Positions 49,707 to 58,819 of a stretch of 64,000 bases of DNA are shown piece after piece. How positions within the stretch are numbered: position 1 is the first letter of the stretch; every line of letters starts with the position of its first letter. This DNA is from CAYPZL01 sp964415045. Its GTDB lineage: Bacteria; Planctomycetota; Phycisphaerae; Sedimentisphaerales; Anaerobacaceae. The notes under the pieces are model-generated. The model ran no database searches, was not told the origin of the DNA, and worked only from the letters and a program-made list of their open reading frames with translations. Location of the stretch: positions 1 through 64,000 of the forward strand of contig CAYPZL010000003.1 in assembly GCA_964415045.1 (NCBI GenBank), in the 5' to 3' direction. The position numbers and the translations under genes are program-made.

Positions 49707-51089
49707 ATGAATGATCTCCGCGGAACAACCTTGAAGACACTGCCAATACCCTGGTCACGAAGCGAGTACATCGCAAACGCTGCGGTTCTGGGTTTATGCG
49801 TTTTTTCCGTTGCGAATCCGCTTGTAAAGCAGGCCGTGTTGTTCTTTTTCCCCTTCCCGATAGCCGGTCTGAATCTCATGCAGTGGTTTCAGGGATTGTG
49901 TTTTCTACTGGTTCTCATGACGCTGCCCATGGTGCCAAGAGGTTGTATTGAGCTGTCTCGCCCCTTCTCCAGACTCCTGTGGGCCTATGTCATAGCGCTT
50001 AGTGTCGTCCATCTTCGGCTCCTTTCAACCGGCCGCATACCGGCTGATATGGTTTTCACTGAGCGTATGGTTTACTTCAAGATCGTATTCGCGTTATTGT
50101 TCTGGTACTACGCGTCCCGCCTGGTGCAGTCGTACGAATTCGCCCGAGTGTTGTTGCACTCAATACTGCTTGGCGCTCTTATCAGTGCGGGCTGGATTCT
50201 CGTTTGCTATTGTTCTGGTATTGGAGGGGCCCACTATGCGTTCGCTGGGATAACGGCCACAGCCGGATCTGAGGGGGCATCGGGAAAAGGCGTGGTTGGG
50301 TTCCTGTTACCTGCAGCGGCAGGAGCGATGTTCCTGTCGCTGCGAGACGGTTCGTATCGGTGGGCCTTGTCCGCTGCGCTGATTGTGGCGGCAGTATTTG
50401 TCACATTTGATCGATCTGCTCAGGTTGCCTTCGTGGTCGCCCTGTTCTGGATGGCCATTTGGTGGCTTGGGCTCGCCCGTCCCAGACCTGCCTCAAAAAT
50501 CGTCTTTCTCTTCTTGGGCATCATCGTCCTGTCAGGAGCCATTTACTACGGCCGTCACGGGACCGAAGAGTTGCTTGCGCGGTGGACACTCGACTTTGAC
50601 CGTGGAGAGATTGGCTCCGGACGAGGGGCTTTTTATACGGCGGCATGGAACTGGTTCTGGCACGACTCAAGCATTACGGATTTCCTCTTGGGCATGGGGT
50701 ACGTCAATATCTGGGATGTTATGCACACCGCCTCAGGTGCTTTCCGCCATACCCACAGTGACCTGTTCGACATGCTGATGATAGGCGGGATTGTGGGTCT
50801 GGCGCTGTATTTTCTTCTGTTCCACACGATTGCCTCCCTGGGGCGAGGTTTGCCAATTGGGAGTGCGGAATTTGCGACATTGGGGGCTGTGCTGTTGTCT
50901 TTTGGTGTGATGAGCCTGCTTACCGGGCTGATGGCGTTTCCCCATGCGATGTATGCCTTTGGAGCCCAGTGCATCTGCATTCGGATTCTCGCCATCCAGG
51001 GAGACATCGACCCGGGACACTCGGTCTCAGTGCACCCGGACCGGTACGCGCGTGTCGGTTTCCGCAACAGCAAATCCATGTGCACATAA
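49707..51089 (+). CDS. O-antigen polymerase/ligase family protein (Wzy/WaaL-like)
   Basis: A 460-residue inner-membrane protein with about 11 hydrophobic helices. The periplasmic loop and following helix show the Wzy_C pattern: GSGRGAFYTAAWNWFWHD, FLLGMGYVNIWD, then RHTHSDLFDMLMIGGIVGLA. It lacks the TPR tail of the other polymerase-like protein at 34834, suggesting that one is the polymerase and the other a ligase, or that they act on different glycans. The GT4 gene follows, its likely start 96 bases away. Confidence 0.85.
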   Translation: MNDLRGTTLKTLPIPWSRSEYIANAAVLGLCVFSVANPLVKQAVLFFFPFPIAGLNLMQWFQGLCFLLVLMTLPMVPRGCIELSRPFSRLLWAYVIALSVVHLRLLSTGRIPADMVFTERMVYFKIVFALLFWYYASRLVQSYEFARVLLHSILLGALISAGWILVCYCSGIGGAHYAFAGITATAGSEGASGKGVVGFLLPAAAGAMFLSLRDGSYRWALSAALIVAAVFVTFDRSAQVAFVVALFWMAIWWLGLARPRPASKIVFLFLGIIVLSGAIYYGRHGTEELLARWTLDFDRGEIGSGRGAFYTAAWNWFWHDSSITDFLLGMGYVNIWDVMHTASGAFRHTHSDLFDMLMIGGIVGLALYFLLFHTIASLGRGLPIGSAEFATLGAVLLSFGVMSLLTGLMAFPHAMYAFGAQCICIRILAIQGDIDPGHSVSVHPDRYARVGFRNSKSMCT

Positions 51090-51185
51090 CACGCCGTGTT
51101 TCGAATTCAAAGGCATTCGCCTATGACAACAGCCCATGCCAGACCAGTTGGACGCAGGAGTCCACTTCGTCAGGAAGCCAGGTCG

Positions 51186-52361
51186 ATGGGAAACAAAGTC
51201 TTGATCGTCGGTCCCGTTCCCGGGCCTCCGGGCGGTGTCGCATCGCTCGTGCAGGCGATGCTGGATTCGCATCTGGGTGACGAATACGGCCTCTCGGTTC
51301 TTGACACCGCCCAAAAAGGGCGATTGCGATACAGCCCGGACGTCCCGGGACTGCTCAGTCCTTTCTATATCATGTTCCACCTGCTCAAACTCGGGTACCT
51401 GCTGCGCAAAGGGCAAGAGCAGATTGTTCATCTTCAGGCGTGTTCGAGCCTGAGCTTCCTGCGTGATTCCTTGTTCATCGTGATCGCACGCGTTTGGAAG
51501 AAGAAGGTGGTCTGTCATTTCCACGGAATGCTGTGCCAGCAGTATCCGCTCTTCAGGTGTCGCATCCTGAGACGTTACTTCTGCTTCATCATGCGTTACG
51601 TTGACGTACTCATACTATTGTCGCCGCGTTTCGTCTCGGAGTTCGACACGATTATCCCTCGAACCGAGAAACTGGTTGTCCCTAATTTCGCGCCGTCGTT
51701 CAATCTCGCGGACGAGAGGTCACAGTCCGGGGTCGGAGTCCTCTTCGTTGGCAGGCTGAGCGCGAAGAAGGGAGTCTACGATCTTCTGAAGGCGGCGATT
51801 GCCCTGAGGAGTGAGCCGGCCATCCACTTTCACCTGGCTGGGCTGGAAGAGACGCAGGCCGACAAGAACAGGATTCTCTGTGAATTGCGAAACAATCACA
51901 TTCAAGAGAAGGTCCATCTGGCCGGGTACGTTCAAGGGCGGGCCAAGGCGCGCCTCTTTGCCTGCTCTGATATATTGGTCCTTCCCTCCTATACGGAAGT
52001 ATTCCCTATGGTCATCCTGGAAGCCATGGCCGCTGGGATGCCCGTGATCGCAACGCCGGTAGGTGCGATTCCCGACATGGTGATAGACGGGGTAAATGGT
52101 TTCATCGTGCCTGAAGGCGACCACGAACTGCTGGCAGAGCGAATCCGCTACTTGCTCCGCCATCCCTGGGAAAGGCGGGAAATGGGGCGAAACAATTTGC
52201 GGAAATTCAACGAGGAGTACAGTTTACAGGTGAACATCCAGCGAATCAGCAAGATCTATAGCAGCCTCCTGGGAGACGAAACTCGTCGAGCTCAATGGCA
52301 TGTGCCGGAGGTGCAACCGGCACACCTGATGGAGAACAGAGATGCAAGACAGACCATATAA
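51186..52361 (+). CDS. Glycosyltransferase family 4-like
   Basis: A 391-residue GT-B glycosyltransferase. The N-terminal acceptor domain starts VLIVGPVPGPPGGVASLVQ. The donor domain has VGVLFVGRLSAKKGVYDLL near 180 and the signature PSYTEVFPMVILEAMAAGMPV near 285, with the EX7E glutamates of GT4. It transfers a sugar from a nucleotide donor to the growing repeat unit in the cytoplasm. The ATG at 51186 is chosen because it begins the conserved fold; the frame is open for 30 codons upstream. The DUF362 gene overlaps its end by 20 bases. Confidence 0.88.
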   Translation: MGNKVLIVGPVPGPPGGVASLVQAMLDSHLGDEYGLSVLDTAQKGRLRYSPDVPGLLSPFYIMFHLLKLGYLLRKGQEQIVHLQACSSLSFLRDSLFIVIARVWKKKVVCHFHGMLCQQYPLFRCRILRRYFCFIMRYVDVLILLSPRFVSEFDTIIPRTEKLVVPNFAPSFNLADERSQSGVGVLFVGRLSAKKGVYDLLKAAIALRSEPAIHFHLAGLEETQADKNRILCELRNNHIQEKVHLAGYVQGRAKARLFACSDILVLPSYTEVFPMVILEAMAAGMPVIATPVGAIPDMVIDGVNGFIVPEGDHELLAERIRYLLRHPWERREMGRNNLRKFNEEYSLQVNIQRISKIYSSLLGDETRRAQWHVPEVQPAHLMENRDARQTI

Positions 52362-53922
52362 GTGCGTTGAATATGACAATGCCAGTCCGCAGTGTTGCGC
52401 AGCGAAAGGCGAGGTAGACGAATACCGCAAATTGGCCTCCGCCTGCGCGCCGCACGAGGTTGCCGTTTCAACTGGACATGCCGGATATCCGTCCGAGCCG
52501 CCTTATTCACCGAGCATCGCTTATCCGGAGTATCTCCTTGGCGCTGAGACCCTTGCAAAAGAGCCTAACCATGCGTACGAGGGTGTGCGCGACGCACTTC
52601 ATTTGCTCCAACTTGACGAAGAGCATTATGGCCGAAGGGACTGGAATCCTCTGGGGCAGATGATTCGCCCCGGTGATACCGTCGTGCTGAAGCCAAACTT
52701 CGTTCGCAATTTTCGCGAGACTTTGCCTGGACATGAAGATTGCCTTATCACGCACGGCGCCGTCATTCGAGCGGTCGTGGATTATATCCATATCGCCCTC
52801 AAGGGAAAGGGCCGGATCATCATCGCGGATGCTCCGCAACAGGAGGCGGATTTTGACGCGATTCGGGGGATCGCGGGACTGGATTCCATCCAGGATTTGT
52901 ATCGTCGCCACGGCACTCTTGAGGTGGAAGCCTACGATTTGCGGCCCGAGAAGGCCCGGGTCGAGAACGATCTGGTTGTTGGTTATGACCCATTGCCGGG
53001 CGATCCGCGTGGATACGTCAAAGTCGATCTTGGCAGTCGTTCCATGTTCGCCCAGATTGAAAACCTCTGCCATCTGGCCTATGGGGCGACGTATGACACG
53101 CGTGAGACTCGGCGCCACCACACCGGCGGCGTGCACGAGTATCTAATCTCTCGAACGATCCTGGAAGCTGATTGTATCATCAACGTGCCCAAGCTCAAAA
53201 CCCACAAAAAGGCGGGTCTCACGGTGTGCCTGAAGAATATGGTGGGAATCAACGGCAAGAAGAACTGGCTTCCCCACTATCGTTCGGGAACGCCTGCTCA
53301 GGGGGGAGACCAGTTCGCCGATGACGGTCTGAAACATAGAGCCGAGCAATACATTATGGCGTGCTTCCGGCGCTTGTCGCCGTGGCTAAGACCCTTGTGG
53401 GCACTCGCCTCCAAACCGATTAAAAGCGCGGGGCAACGCGTTTTTGGCGACACAAACACAGATGCGGTTCGTTCCGGAAACTGGTATGGGAATGACACCG
53501 TGTGGCGCACGATCGTAGATCTGAACAGAGCGGTAATGTACGCGGACCTTACCGGGGATCTTCAGGAGACCCCCGCGAGGCGCATGTTCTGCATCGTTGA
53601 CGGGATCATTGGAGGCCAAGGCAACGGTCCTATGGATCCGATCCCAAAGGCTGCCGGGGTAGTGGTTGCCGGAATGAACCCCGTGGCCGTGGAACATGTG
53701 TGCGCGTCCATTATGGGTTTCGATCGCACGCGGTTGCCCCTGTTATACCATGCGTTGAATGGCGACGACCCCGCGTCCCTCGCAGGATTCGGATACGACG
53801 CGATCATCTGTAAGTCGCACGCCCAGCCGGAGGGTTGCCCTCTAAGGAACTGGAACGCGTTGGGCATATCCTTCAAACCGCATTTTGGCTGGCAGGGGCA
53901 GGTCGAGATGAATCGACCGTAG
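52342..53922 (+). CDS. DUF362 domain-containing protein
   Basis: A 526-residue cytoplasmic protein. A variable N-terminal part of about 100 residues precedes the DUF362 domain: PGDTVVLKPNFVRNF near 112, LEADCIINVPKLKTHKKAGLT near 275, LKNMVGINGKKNW, and MNPVAVEHVCASIMG near 455. The ferredoxin-like Cys clusters present in some family members are absent. Function of the family is unknown, though it recurs in capsule and exopolysaccharide loci. GGAGA precedes the ATG, and the gene overlaps the GT4 gene, so the two are co-translated. Confidence 0.82.
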   Translation: MQDRPYKCVEYDNASPQCCAAKGEVDEYRKLASACAPHEVAVSTGHAGYPSEPPYSPSIAYPEYLLGAETLAKEPNHAYEGVRDALHLLQLDEEHYGRRDWNPLGQMIRPGDTVVLKPNFVRNFRETLPGHEDCLITHGAVIRAVVDYIHIALKGKGRIIIADAPQQEADFDAIRGIAGLDSIQDLYRRHGTLEVEAYDLRPEKARVENDLVVGYDPLPGDPRGYVKVDLGSRSMFAQIENLCHLAYGATYDTRETRRHHTGGVHEYLISRTILEADCIINVPKLKTHKKAGLTVCLKNMVGINGKKNWLPHYRSGTPAQGGDQFADDGLKHRAEQYIMACFRRLSPWLRPLWALASKPIKSAGQRVFGDTNTDAVRSGNWYGNDTVWRTIVDLNRAVMYADLTGDLQETPARRMFCIVDGIIGGQGNGPMDPIPKAAGVVVAGMNPVAVEHVCASIMGFDRTRLPLLYHALNGDDPASLAGFGYDAIICKSHAQPEGCPLRNWNALGISFKPHFGWQGQVEMNRP

Positions 53923-53996
53923 ATAGCGTGGTGCGGATGACGGTCATGTGTTCAGTACCGATGAGCTGAGAAAGAAACCGCGGATGAGCACCTGAA

Positions 53997-55457
53997 ATGC
54001 CCGTTCGCAGGGAGACAGAAGAATTGTACAGCCTGCTCAAGAAATCATATGAGAACGCGCCACCCTTCGTTCAGAAGATGATCTGTTGCCTTCCGTACAG
54101 GTTTCTTGCCGGAGGTGAATATCGACGCACGCTGCGTCTGTGCGCGAGGCTGGACGTCATGTCACGGGAGGAGGTTCTCCGTTGTCAGCAAGCGCAGCTT
54201 GGCGAGCTGCTCCGTTTCGTCGTTGAGGAGGTGCCATTCTATCGCGGCCTTCGAGCCGTGGTCCGGCGCTTCCGTCCCTTCGACGCTCTCAAAGAGTTTC
54301 CGCTTCTTACCAAGGAGATCGTGCAGCAGAACTTTAAGGCTCTGGTTCCAAAGTCACTTGACCGAATACCGCACCATCAGGGAACGACGGGCGGATCTAC
54401 AGGGAATCAGTTGGTCATCCTGGAGGATGAATCCGCCTACGCCAGGGAGAAGGCGTACGTACACTCGGAATGGCGGCGAATGGGCTATACACCGAGGTGC
54501 AGAAAAGCCACGTTTCGAGGCGTTGCCTTCCGAAAGATTACGGACTCGTGCTTCTGGCAGGAGAATCCCATTCACAACGAGCTGCAGTTTTCTCCTTTCC
54601 ACATGAGCGAGGAGAATCTCCAACACTACATTCGCAGACTCATCGCGTACCGGCCGCAGTTTCTCCACGGATACCCGTCAGCCGTAGATGTAATCGCCGA
54701 GTATGTGCTCCGCCATGAGCTTACGTCAACCTTGCCCCGGATCAAGGCTGCGCTCCTGGTGTCGGAGGCGTGTTCCGAGTCGCAGCGGCAACGCGTGGAG
54801 GCGGCATTTCGGACACGCGTGCACAGTTTCTACGGGCACTGTGAAAGGACGGTGCTCGGCGGAGAGTGCGAGAAAAGTCGCTGCTATCACGCGTTCCCAA
54901 CCTACGGCGTTTTGGAGATTCTGAACGAGAAAGGGGAGCCTTGCGATGTGGGGCAGTCCGGCGAGATCGTGGGGACAGGTTTCCTCAAGCGTGCGATGCC
55001 CCTGATTCGATACCGAACGGACGACTTCGCGGTGAAGGAGCCGTACCAGTGCGAATGTGGTCGCTGCTGGGATCGATTCTCGCACGTTCTGGGGCGATGG
55101 ACGTTGGAGGGCGTCATTGTCGGGCGAAGCGGGGCAAAGATATCCGCCGCCGCTCTCAACATACATGGAGATGTCTTTGAGAATGTCGTGCGATATCAGT
55201 ACTACCAGCAAGAGCGGGGCCAACTGGAAATCCGCGTTATTCCGAATACTCGCTTCGCAGTGCGCGACAAAGAGTACATCCGCTCCGCTCATGAAAAGAA
55301 ATTATGGGGCGAGGTGCACGTCCGTGTTGTCCCCGTACGGCATATCCCCTTGACGAAATCCGGGAAACAAAGGCGGGTAATCAGCGTGTTGGGACAACAG
55401 GCCACCCCATTGACGGTAGGTTCTCTTGATGACGGTTGTTCTCTCCCAACCTTGTGA
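53997..55457 (+). CDS. CapK/PaaK-like adenylate-forming enzyme
   Basis: A 486-residue member of the phenylacetate-CoA ligase/coenzyme F390 synthetase-like family. It has the phosphate-binding loop TTGGSTGNQL near 125, a SFYGHCERTVLGG segment near 275 in the adenylate pocket, LIRYRTDDF near 330, and a C-terminal lid with SGAKISAAALNIHGD and the late Lys of PLTKSGKQRR. CapK homologues are common in capsule loci with unknown substrate. It could activate a carboxylate as an adenylate or CoA ester for attachment to the polymer, adding a second possible acyl source. It overlaps the next gene by 29 bases. Confidence 0.82.
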   Translation: MPVRRETEELYSLLKKSYENAPPFVQKMICCLPYRFLAGGEYRRTLRLCARLDVMSREEVLRCQQAQLGELLRFVVEEVPFYRGLRAVVRRFRPFDALKEFPLLTKEIVQQNFKALVPKSLDRIPHHQGTTGGSTGNQLVILEDESAYAREKAYVHSEWRRMGYTPRCRKATFRGVAFRKITDSCFWQENPIHNELQFSPFHMSEENLQHYIRRLIAYRPQFLHGYPSAVDVIAEYVLRHELTSTLPRIKAALLVSEACSESQRQRVEAAFRTRVHSFYGHCERTVLGGECEKSRCYHAFPTYGVLEILNEKGEPCDVGQSGEIVGTGFLKRAMPLIRYRTDDFAVKEPYQCECGRCWDRFSHVLGRWTLEGVIVGRSGAKISAAALNIHGDVFENVVRYQYYQQERGQLEIRVIPNTRFAVRDKEYIRSAHEKKLWGEVHVRVVPVRHIPLTKSGKQRRVISVLGQQATPLTVGSLDDGCSLPTL

Positions 55458-56664
55458 AGCTGTGGATGTCGCGGTCGTCAGAGCACGGACGCGGAGGCTC
55501 CGCGCTTTTGTCGAGGCATGTGATTATGCCGGCTACGATCCTTTTGACGCTCTCAACAGCCCGTTCTTGCGTGCGGTGAGTTCGCCAAGCAAGTGGTCGA
55601 GAATCGCCTGCACCCAGTTCTTGAGAAGGTGCCCCATCAATCTGAGATCGATCCTGGGTGTGAGGAAGGAACATAATCCCAAGGGCATCGGGCTCTTTCT
55701 CTGGGGCTACGCCAGACTGCACGCGATGGGCGAGGGACGGGAGTACAGCGACAGGGTCGAGTATCTTCTCGATCTTCTTGAGGAATTGCGCAGCAAAGGC
55801 TGGTCCGGCAACTGCTGGGGCTATAACTTCGACTGGCAAAACACGAAGATGTGGACGCCCCGATACACGCCGACGATCGTAAATTCCGCATTCATAGGCC
55901 ATGCTCTTCTTGACACCTACCACTTTGCCGGCGTGGACAGAGCTCTCGATATGGCACTGGGGATCAAGGAGTTCATCTGCCGTGATCTGCAACGTTACGA
56001 AGAGAGCGACAGGCTTTGCTTCAGCTATACGCCAATGGATGAGACCTATGTGCACAATGCCAATCTCCTGGGAGCATCCCTGCTGATCAGAATCCACCGG
56101 ATATGTGGCGACGATGCGTTGAGGGAGCTGGCGCTGGCGAGCTTGAGATACGGCCTTCACCACCAGCGGGCGGACGGCGCCTGGTACTACGGACAGATGA
56201 GGCTGGGACGCTATGTCGACTCTTTCCACACCGGTTTCAATCTCCAGGCCCTTCAGTATTTTATCCGCGCCGGTTATGGGTCTGTCTGTGAGGAGAGCTA
56301 TGATCTGGGGCTGCGTTATTACGTGGAGAACTTCTTCCTGCCCGATGGGGCCGCCAAGTACTATGACAATCGGGTCTTCCCCATAGATATCCACAGCGCC
56401 TGTCAGGCGATCGTGCTTCTATCTGACCCAATTGCCGGACAGTCTGAATTGTCGGGGCGCGTTCTCGACTGGATGCTTGAGCACATGTGGAGCCCAAGGG
56501 GGTATTTCTACTACCGCAAGGGTCGGTTCCATACCAATAAGATTTGCTATATGCGTTGGTCTCAGGCGTGGGCCTTTCACGCTCTCACATCCTATCTGTA
56601 CAACAAGACACAAGATGCCTTGCACGACCGGCACGGGAGCCCTGCTCATGCGAATCTGGATTGA
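55429..56664 (+). CDS. (alpha/alpha)-barrel protein of polysaccharide loci, unknown function
   Basis: A 411-residue cytoplasmic protein with repeated helical hairpins: NPKGIGLFLWGYARLHAMG near 90, NCWGYNFDWQNTKMW near 130, TPTIVNSAFIGHALLDTYH near 150, VDSFHTGFNLQALQYFIRAG near 265, and CYMRWSQAWAFHALTSYL near 375. Conserved Trp, Tyr, Asp and His at hairpin ends suggest a six-hairpin glycosidase- or epimerase-like active cleft. The family occurs in exopolysaccharide loci but has no assigned role known to me. The ATG at 55429 overlaps the preceding gene; a TTG stands directly before it. Confidence 0.65.
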   Translation: MTVVLSQPCEAVDVAVVRARTRRLRAFVEACDYAGYDPFDALNSPFLRAVSSPSKWSRIACTQFLRRCPINLRSILGVRKEHNPKGIGLFLWGYARLHAMGEGREYSDRVEYLLDLLEELRSKGWSGNCWGYNFDWQNTKMWTPRYTPTIVNSAFIGHALLDTYHFAGVDRALDMALGIKEFICRDLQRYEESDRLCFSYTPMDETYVHNANLLGASLLIRIHRICGDDALRELALASLRYGLHHQRADGAWYYGQMRLGRYVDSFHTGFNLQALQYFIRAGYGSVCEESYDLGLRYYVENFFLPDGAAKYYDNRVFPIDIHSACQAIVLLSDPIAGQSELSGRVLDWMLEHMWSPRGYFYYRKGRFHTNKICYMRWSQAWAFHALTSYLYNKTQDALHDRHGSPAHANLD

Positions 56665-57709
56665 CCTGGCTAACTCTCCACACGTGAATTTCTTTGCGGC
56701 AATGATCAAGGACCTTCAAAGACAGCACGAGGTGCTCCTCACGACCCGGCCCTATGCGAACACGGTTGATCTGCTCGAACTGTACGGATTCAAGTACCAC
56801 GTGATCGGGCGGCATTACGGGGCCAACAAGGTGAAGAAGCTGCTGGGCTTTTCGTTGCGGTTCTGGCAACTCTACCGGTTTCTGAGAAAGCAGGACGTCG
56901 AAGTGGCGATTTCCCACAGTTGTTTCTATTCGCCCGTCATCGCTCACCTCCTTGGCGTGAGGAGCATTTACCTCAACGACAACGAGCACGCCGCAGGAAA
57001 TCGAGTCGCCTTCCCGTGGGCCACGACGATTATGGTGCCCGAATTCCTTTCACTGGACAAGGTCAAGCGGCAGTGGGGTTCGCCGGAAAAGACAGTGCAG
57101 TATCCCGGTGTCAAAGAGGGAATATACCTTTGGAGGCTTCGCAGTTCTCCTGCTGGAGGGGCGAGCGACCGGCGGTCCGGCGCCGGGGAAATCTTCATTC
57201 GGCCCGAGCCATGGGCCGCGCAATACTACCGGGGCGCCACCAATTTCATGGACGACCTGATCGTCGCTCTAAAGGACAAGTACAAGATCGTCGTGCTGCC
57301 TCGGGGAGAGCAACAGGCTATGCACTATCGGCAGGAGAAGTTCACGGGCATCGTTATTCCCGACAAGGCATTGAGTTTGGAGGCCGTCCTGACAAGGTGC
57401 ATGCTTTTCATTGGCGCCGGCGGCACGATGACGCGAGAGGCCGCTGTCCTGGGCATACCGACCGTTTCGGTGTACCAGGACGAATTGCTGGACGTGGACA
57501 GGTATCTAATCGCTCAGAAACGGATGATCCACGAGAAGAACCTTACTGCCGCTGCGGTTGACGAACTTGTCAGAGACATGCGGAATGTGCCCCCCAGCAG
57601 CGCTCTCCTGAAGAAAGGTCGGAGCGCCTACGAACTTATCATGCGAAACCTCCTGGACGGAAACGGCGAACAACAGGCCGGTGCGACCAGCCCGTTGTCC
57701 GCTGCGTAA
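56648..57709 (+). CDS. DUF354 family GT-B fold protein
   Basis: A 353-residue protein of DUF354, a group related to UDP-GlcNAc 2-epimerase and MurG-like glycosyltransferases. It opens MRIWIDLANSPHVNFFAAMI, the family hallmark, and carries GRHYGANKVKKLLGF near 58, YLNDNEHAAGNR near 107, and the donor-site segment LFIGAGGTMTREAAVLGIPTVS near 255. It is predicted to use a nucleotide sugar. The ATG at 56648 follows GGGAG and overlaps the preceding gene by 17 bases; the open frame upstream is a shadow of that gene. Confidence 0.85.
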   Translation: MRIWIDLANSPHVNFFAAMIKDLQRQHEVLLTTRPYANTVDLLELYGFKYHVIGRHYGANKVKKLLGFSLRFWQLYRFLRKQDVEVAISHSCFYSPVIAHLLGVRSIYLNDNEHAAGNRVAFPWATTIMVPEFLSLDKVKRQWGSPEKTVQYPGVKEGIYLWRLRSSPAGGASDRRSGAGEIFIRPEPWAAQYYRGATNFMDDLIVALKDKYKIVVLPRGEQQAMHYRQEKFTGIVIPDKALSLEAVLTRCMLFIGAGGTMTREAAVLGIPTVSVYQDELLDVDRYLIAQKRMIHEKNLTAAAVDELVRDMRNVPPSSALLKKGRSAYELIMRNLLDGNGEQQAGATSPLSAA

Positions 57710-57787
57710 AGCATCATGCTGAGGCCAAACGGGTCTTTGGCAGTCATGCCAGGTCATCAGAAACCCCCTATCTATGAGGATCGTGCC

Positions 57788-58819
57788 ATGCTTACAGGAG
57801 CTGTCATCGGATTGGGCCGGATGGGGTTGACGCACTTTTCGATATTGAACACGCACCCGCAAGTCAATTTCGTGGCCGTATGTGATTCATCCTCGTTCAT
57901 GCTGAAGAAAGTGGCCAAACACCTGAACGTCAGGGCCTACAAGAACATGGGCAAGATGCTTGAGGCAGTGCGGCCCGATTTCGTGATTGTCGCTACGCCT
58001 ACCGCGATGCACGCCGAAGCCGTCAAGTGTGCTGTCGCTTGTGGAGCGCACGTTTTTGTCGAGAAACCGTTTTCTCTCAATCCGGAGCAGGGCCGGGAGC
58101 TCTGCCGGGTTGTACAAGGCAAGAACCTTGTACACCAGGTCGGTTACGTCAATCGCTTCGGTGATGTCTTCATGGAAGTGAAGAAGCTGCTCGATTCGGA
58201 AGCGATTGGGAATGTGGTAACCTTCAAGGTGGAAATGAACGGTCCCACGGTTCTTCACGGGGCCCGGGGCAGTTGGCGATCGAAGACGACGGAGGGAGGC
58301 GGCTGCCTTTACGATTTTGCCTCGCACGGCGTTGACCTGATCAACTACCTGATCGGCCCCCCGGCCCGGGTCCTCGGGGCTGTCCTGGGAAAAATCTATT
58401 CCGAAGGTGTGGAAGATACCGTAAGTGCCACCTTCGTCTACGAGGACGGCACCAGAGGCAATCTGCTGGCCAACTGGAGCGATGCCTCTTATCGAAAGCC
58501 TACCTGTCACTTCGAGGTCCTGGGCAGGCAAGGCAAGATCATGGCCAATCCGTACTCGTACAAGGTCTTTTTCCGCAAAGATCCCGAATTGGAGGGGTTC
58601 TCCCGGGGCTGGAACGAACGATACTTCGCCTCGATTGCCAGACCCGTTCGCTTCTTCGTGCGCGGGTTTGAGTTCACGCGCCAGCTTGACTATTTCATCG
58701 ACCGCATACTGGAAGGAAGACCATCTGAGGTGTGCTCATTTGAAGATGGGCTCGAAGCGGACCTTGTTATCGATCGAATCCGAAGGAACGGGGAGAATGG
58801 AGGACAAGCAGGTGGATAG
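57788..58819 (+). CDS. Cytoplasmic Gfo/Idh/MocA-family sugar dehydrogenase
   Basis: A 343-residue NAD(P)-dependent dehydrogenase without signal peptide. The Rossmann motif AVIGLGRMGLTH is at the N-terminus and the EKP motif (FVEKPFSLNP) near residue 95; a GGCLYDFASHGVDLINYL segment near 175 holds the catalytic-region His. Unlike the two Tat-exported relatives in this window, it likely modifies a nucleotide sugar for the exopolysaccharide (for example a WlbA-type 3-keto-sugar step that could feed the DegT aminotransferase at the right edge). The ATG at 57788 follows GAGG. It overlaps the next gene by 23 bases. Confidence 0.87.
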   Translation: MLTGAVIGLGRMGLTHFSILNTHPQVNFVAVCDSSSFMLKKVAKHLNVRAYKNMGKMLEAVRPDFVIVATPTAMHAEAVKCAVACGAHVFVEKPFSLNPEQGRELCRVVQGKNLVHQVGYVNRFGDVFMEVKKLLDSEAIGNVVTFKVEMNGPTVLHGARGSWRSKTTEGGGCLYDFASHGVDLINYLIGPPARVLGAVLGKIYSEGVEDTVSATFVYEDGTRGNLLANWSDASYRKPTCHFEVLGRQGKIMANPYSYKVFFRKDPELEGFSRGWNERYFASIARPVRFFVRGFEFTRQLDYFIDRILEGRPSEVCSFEDGLEADLVIDRIRRNGENGGQAGG

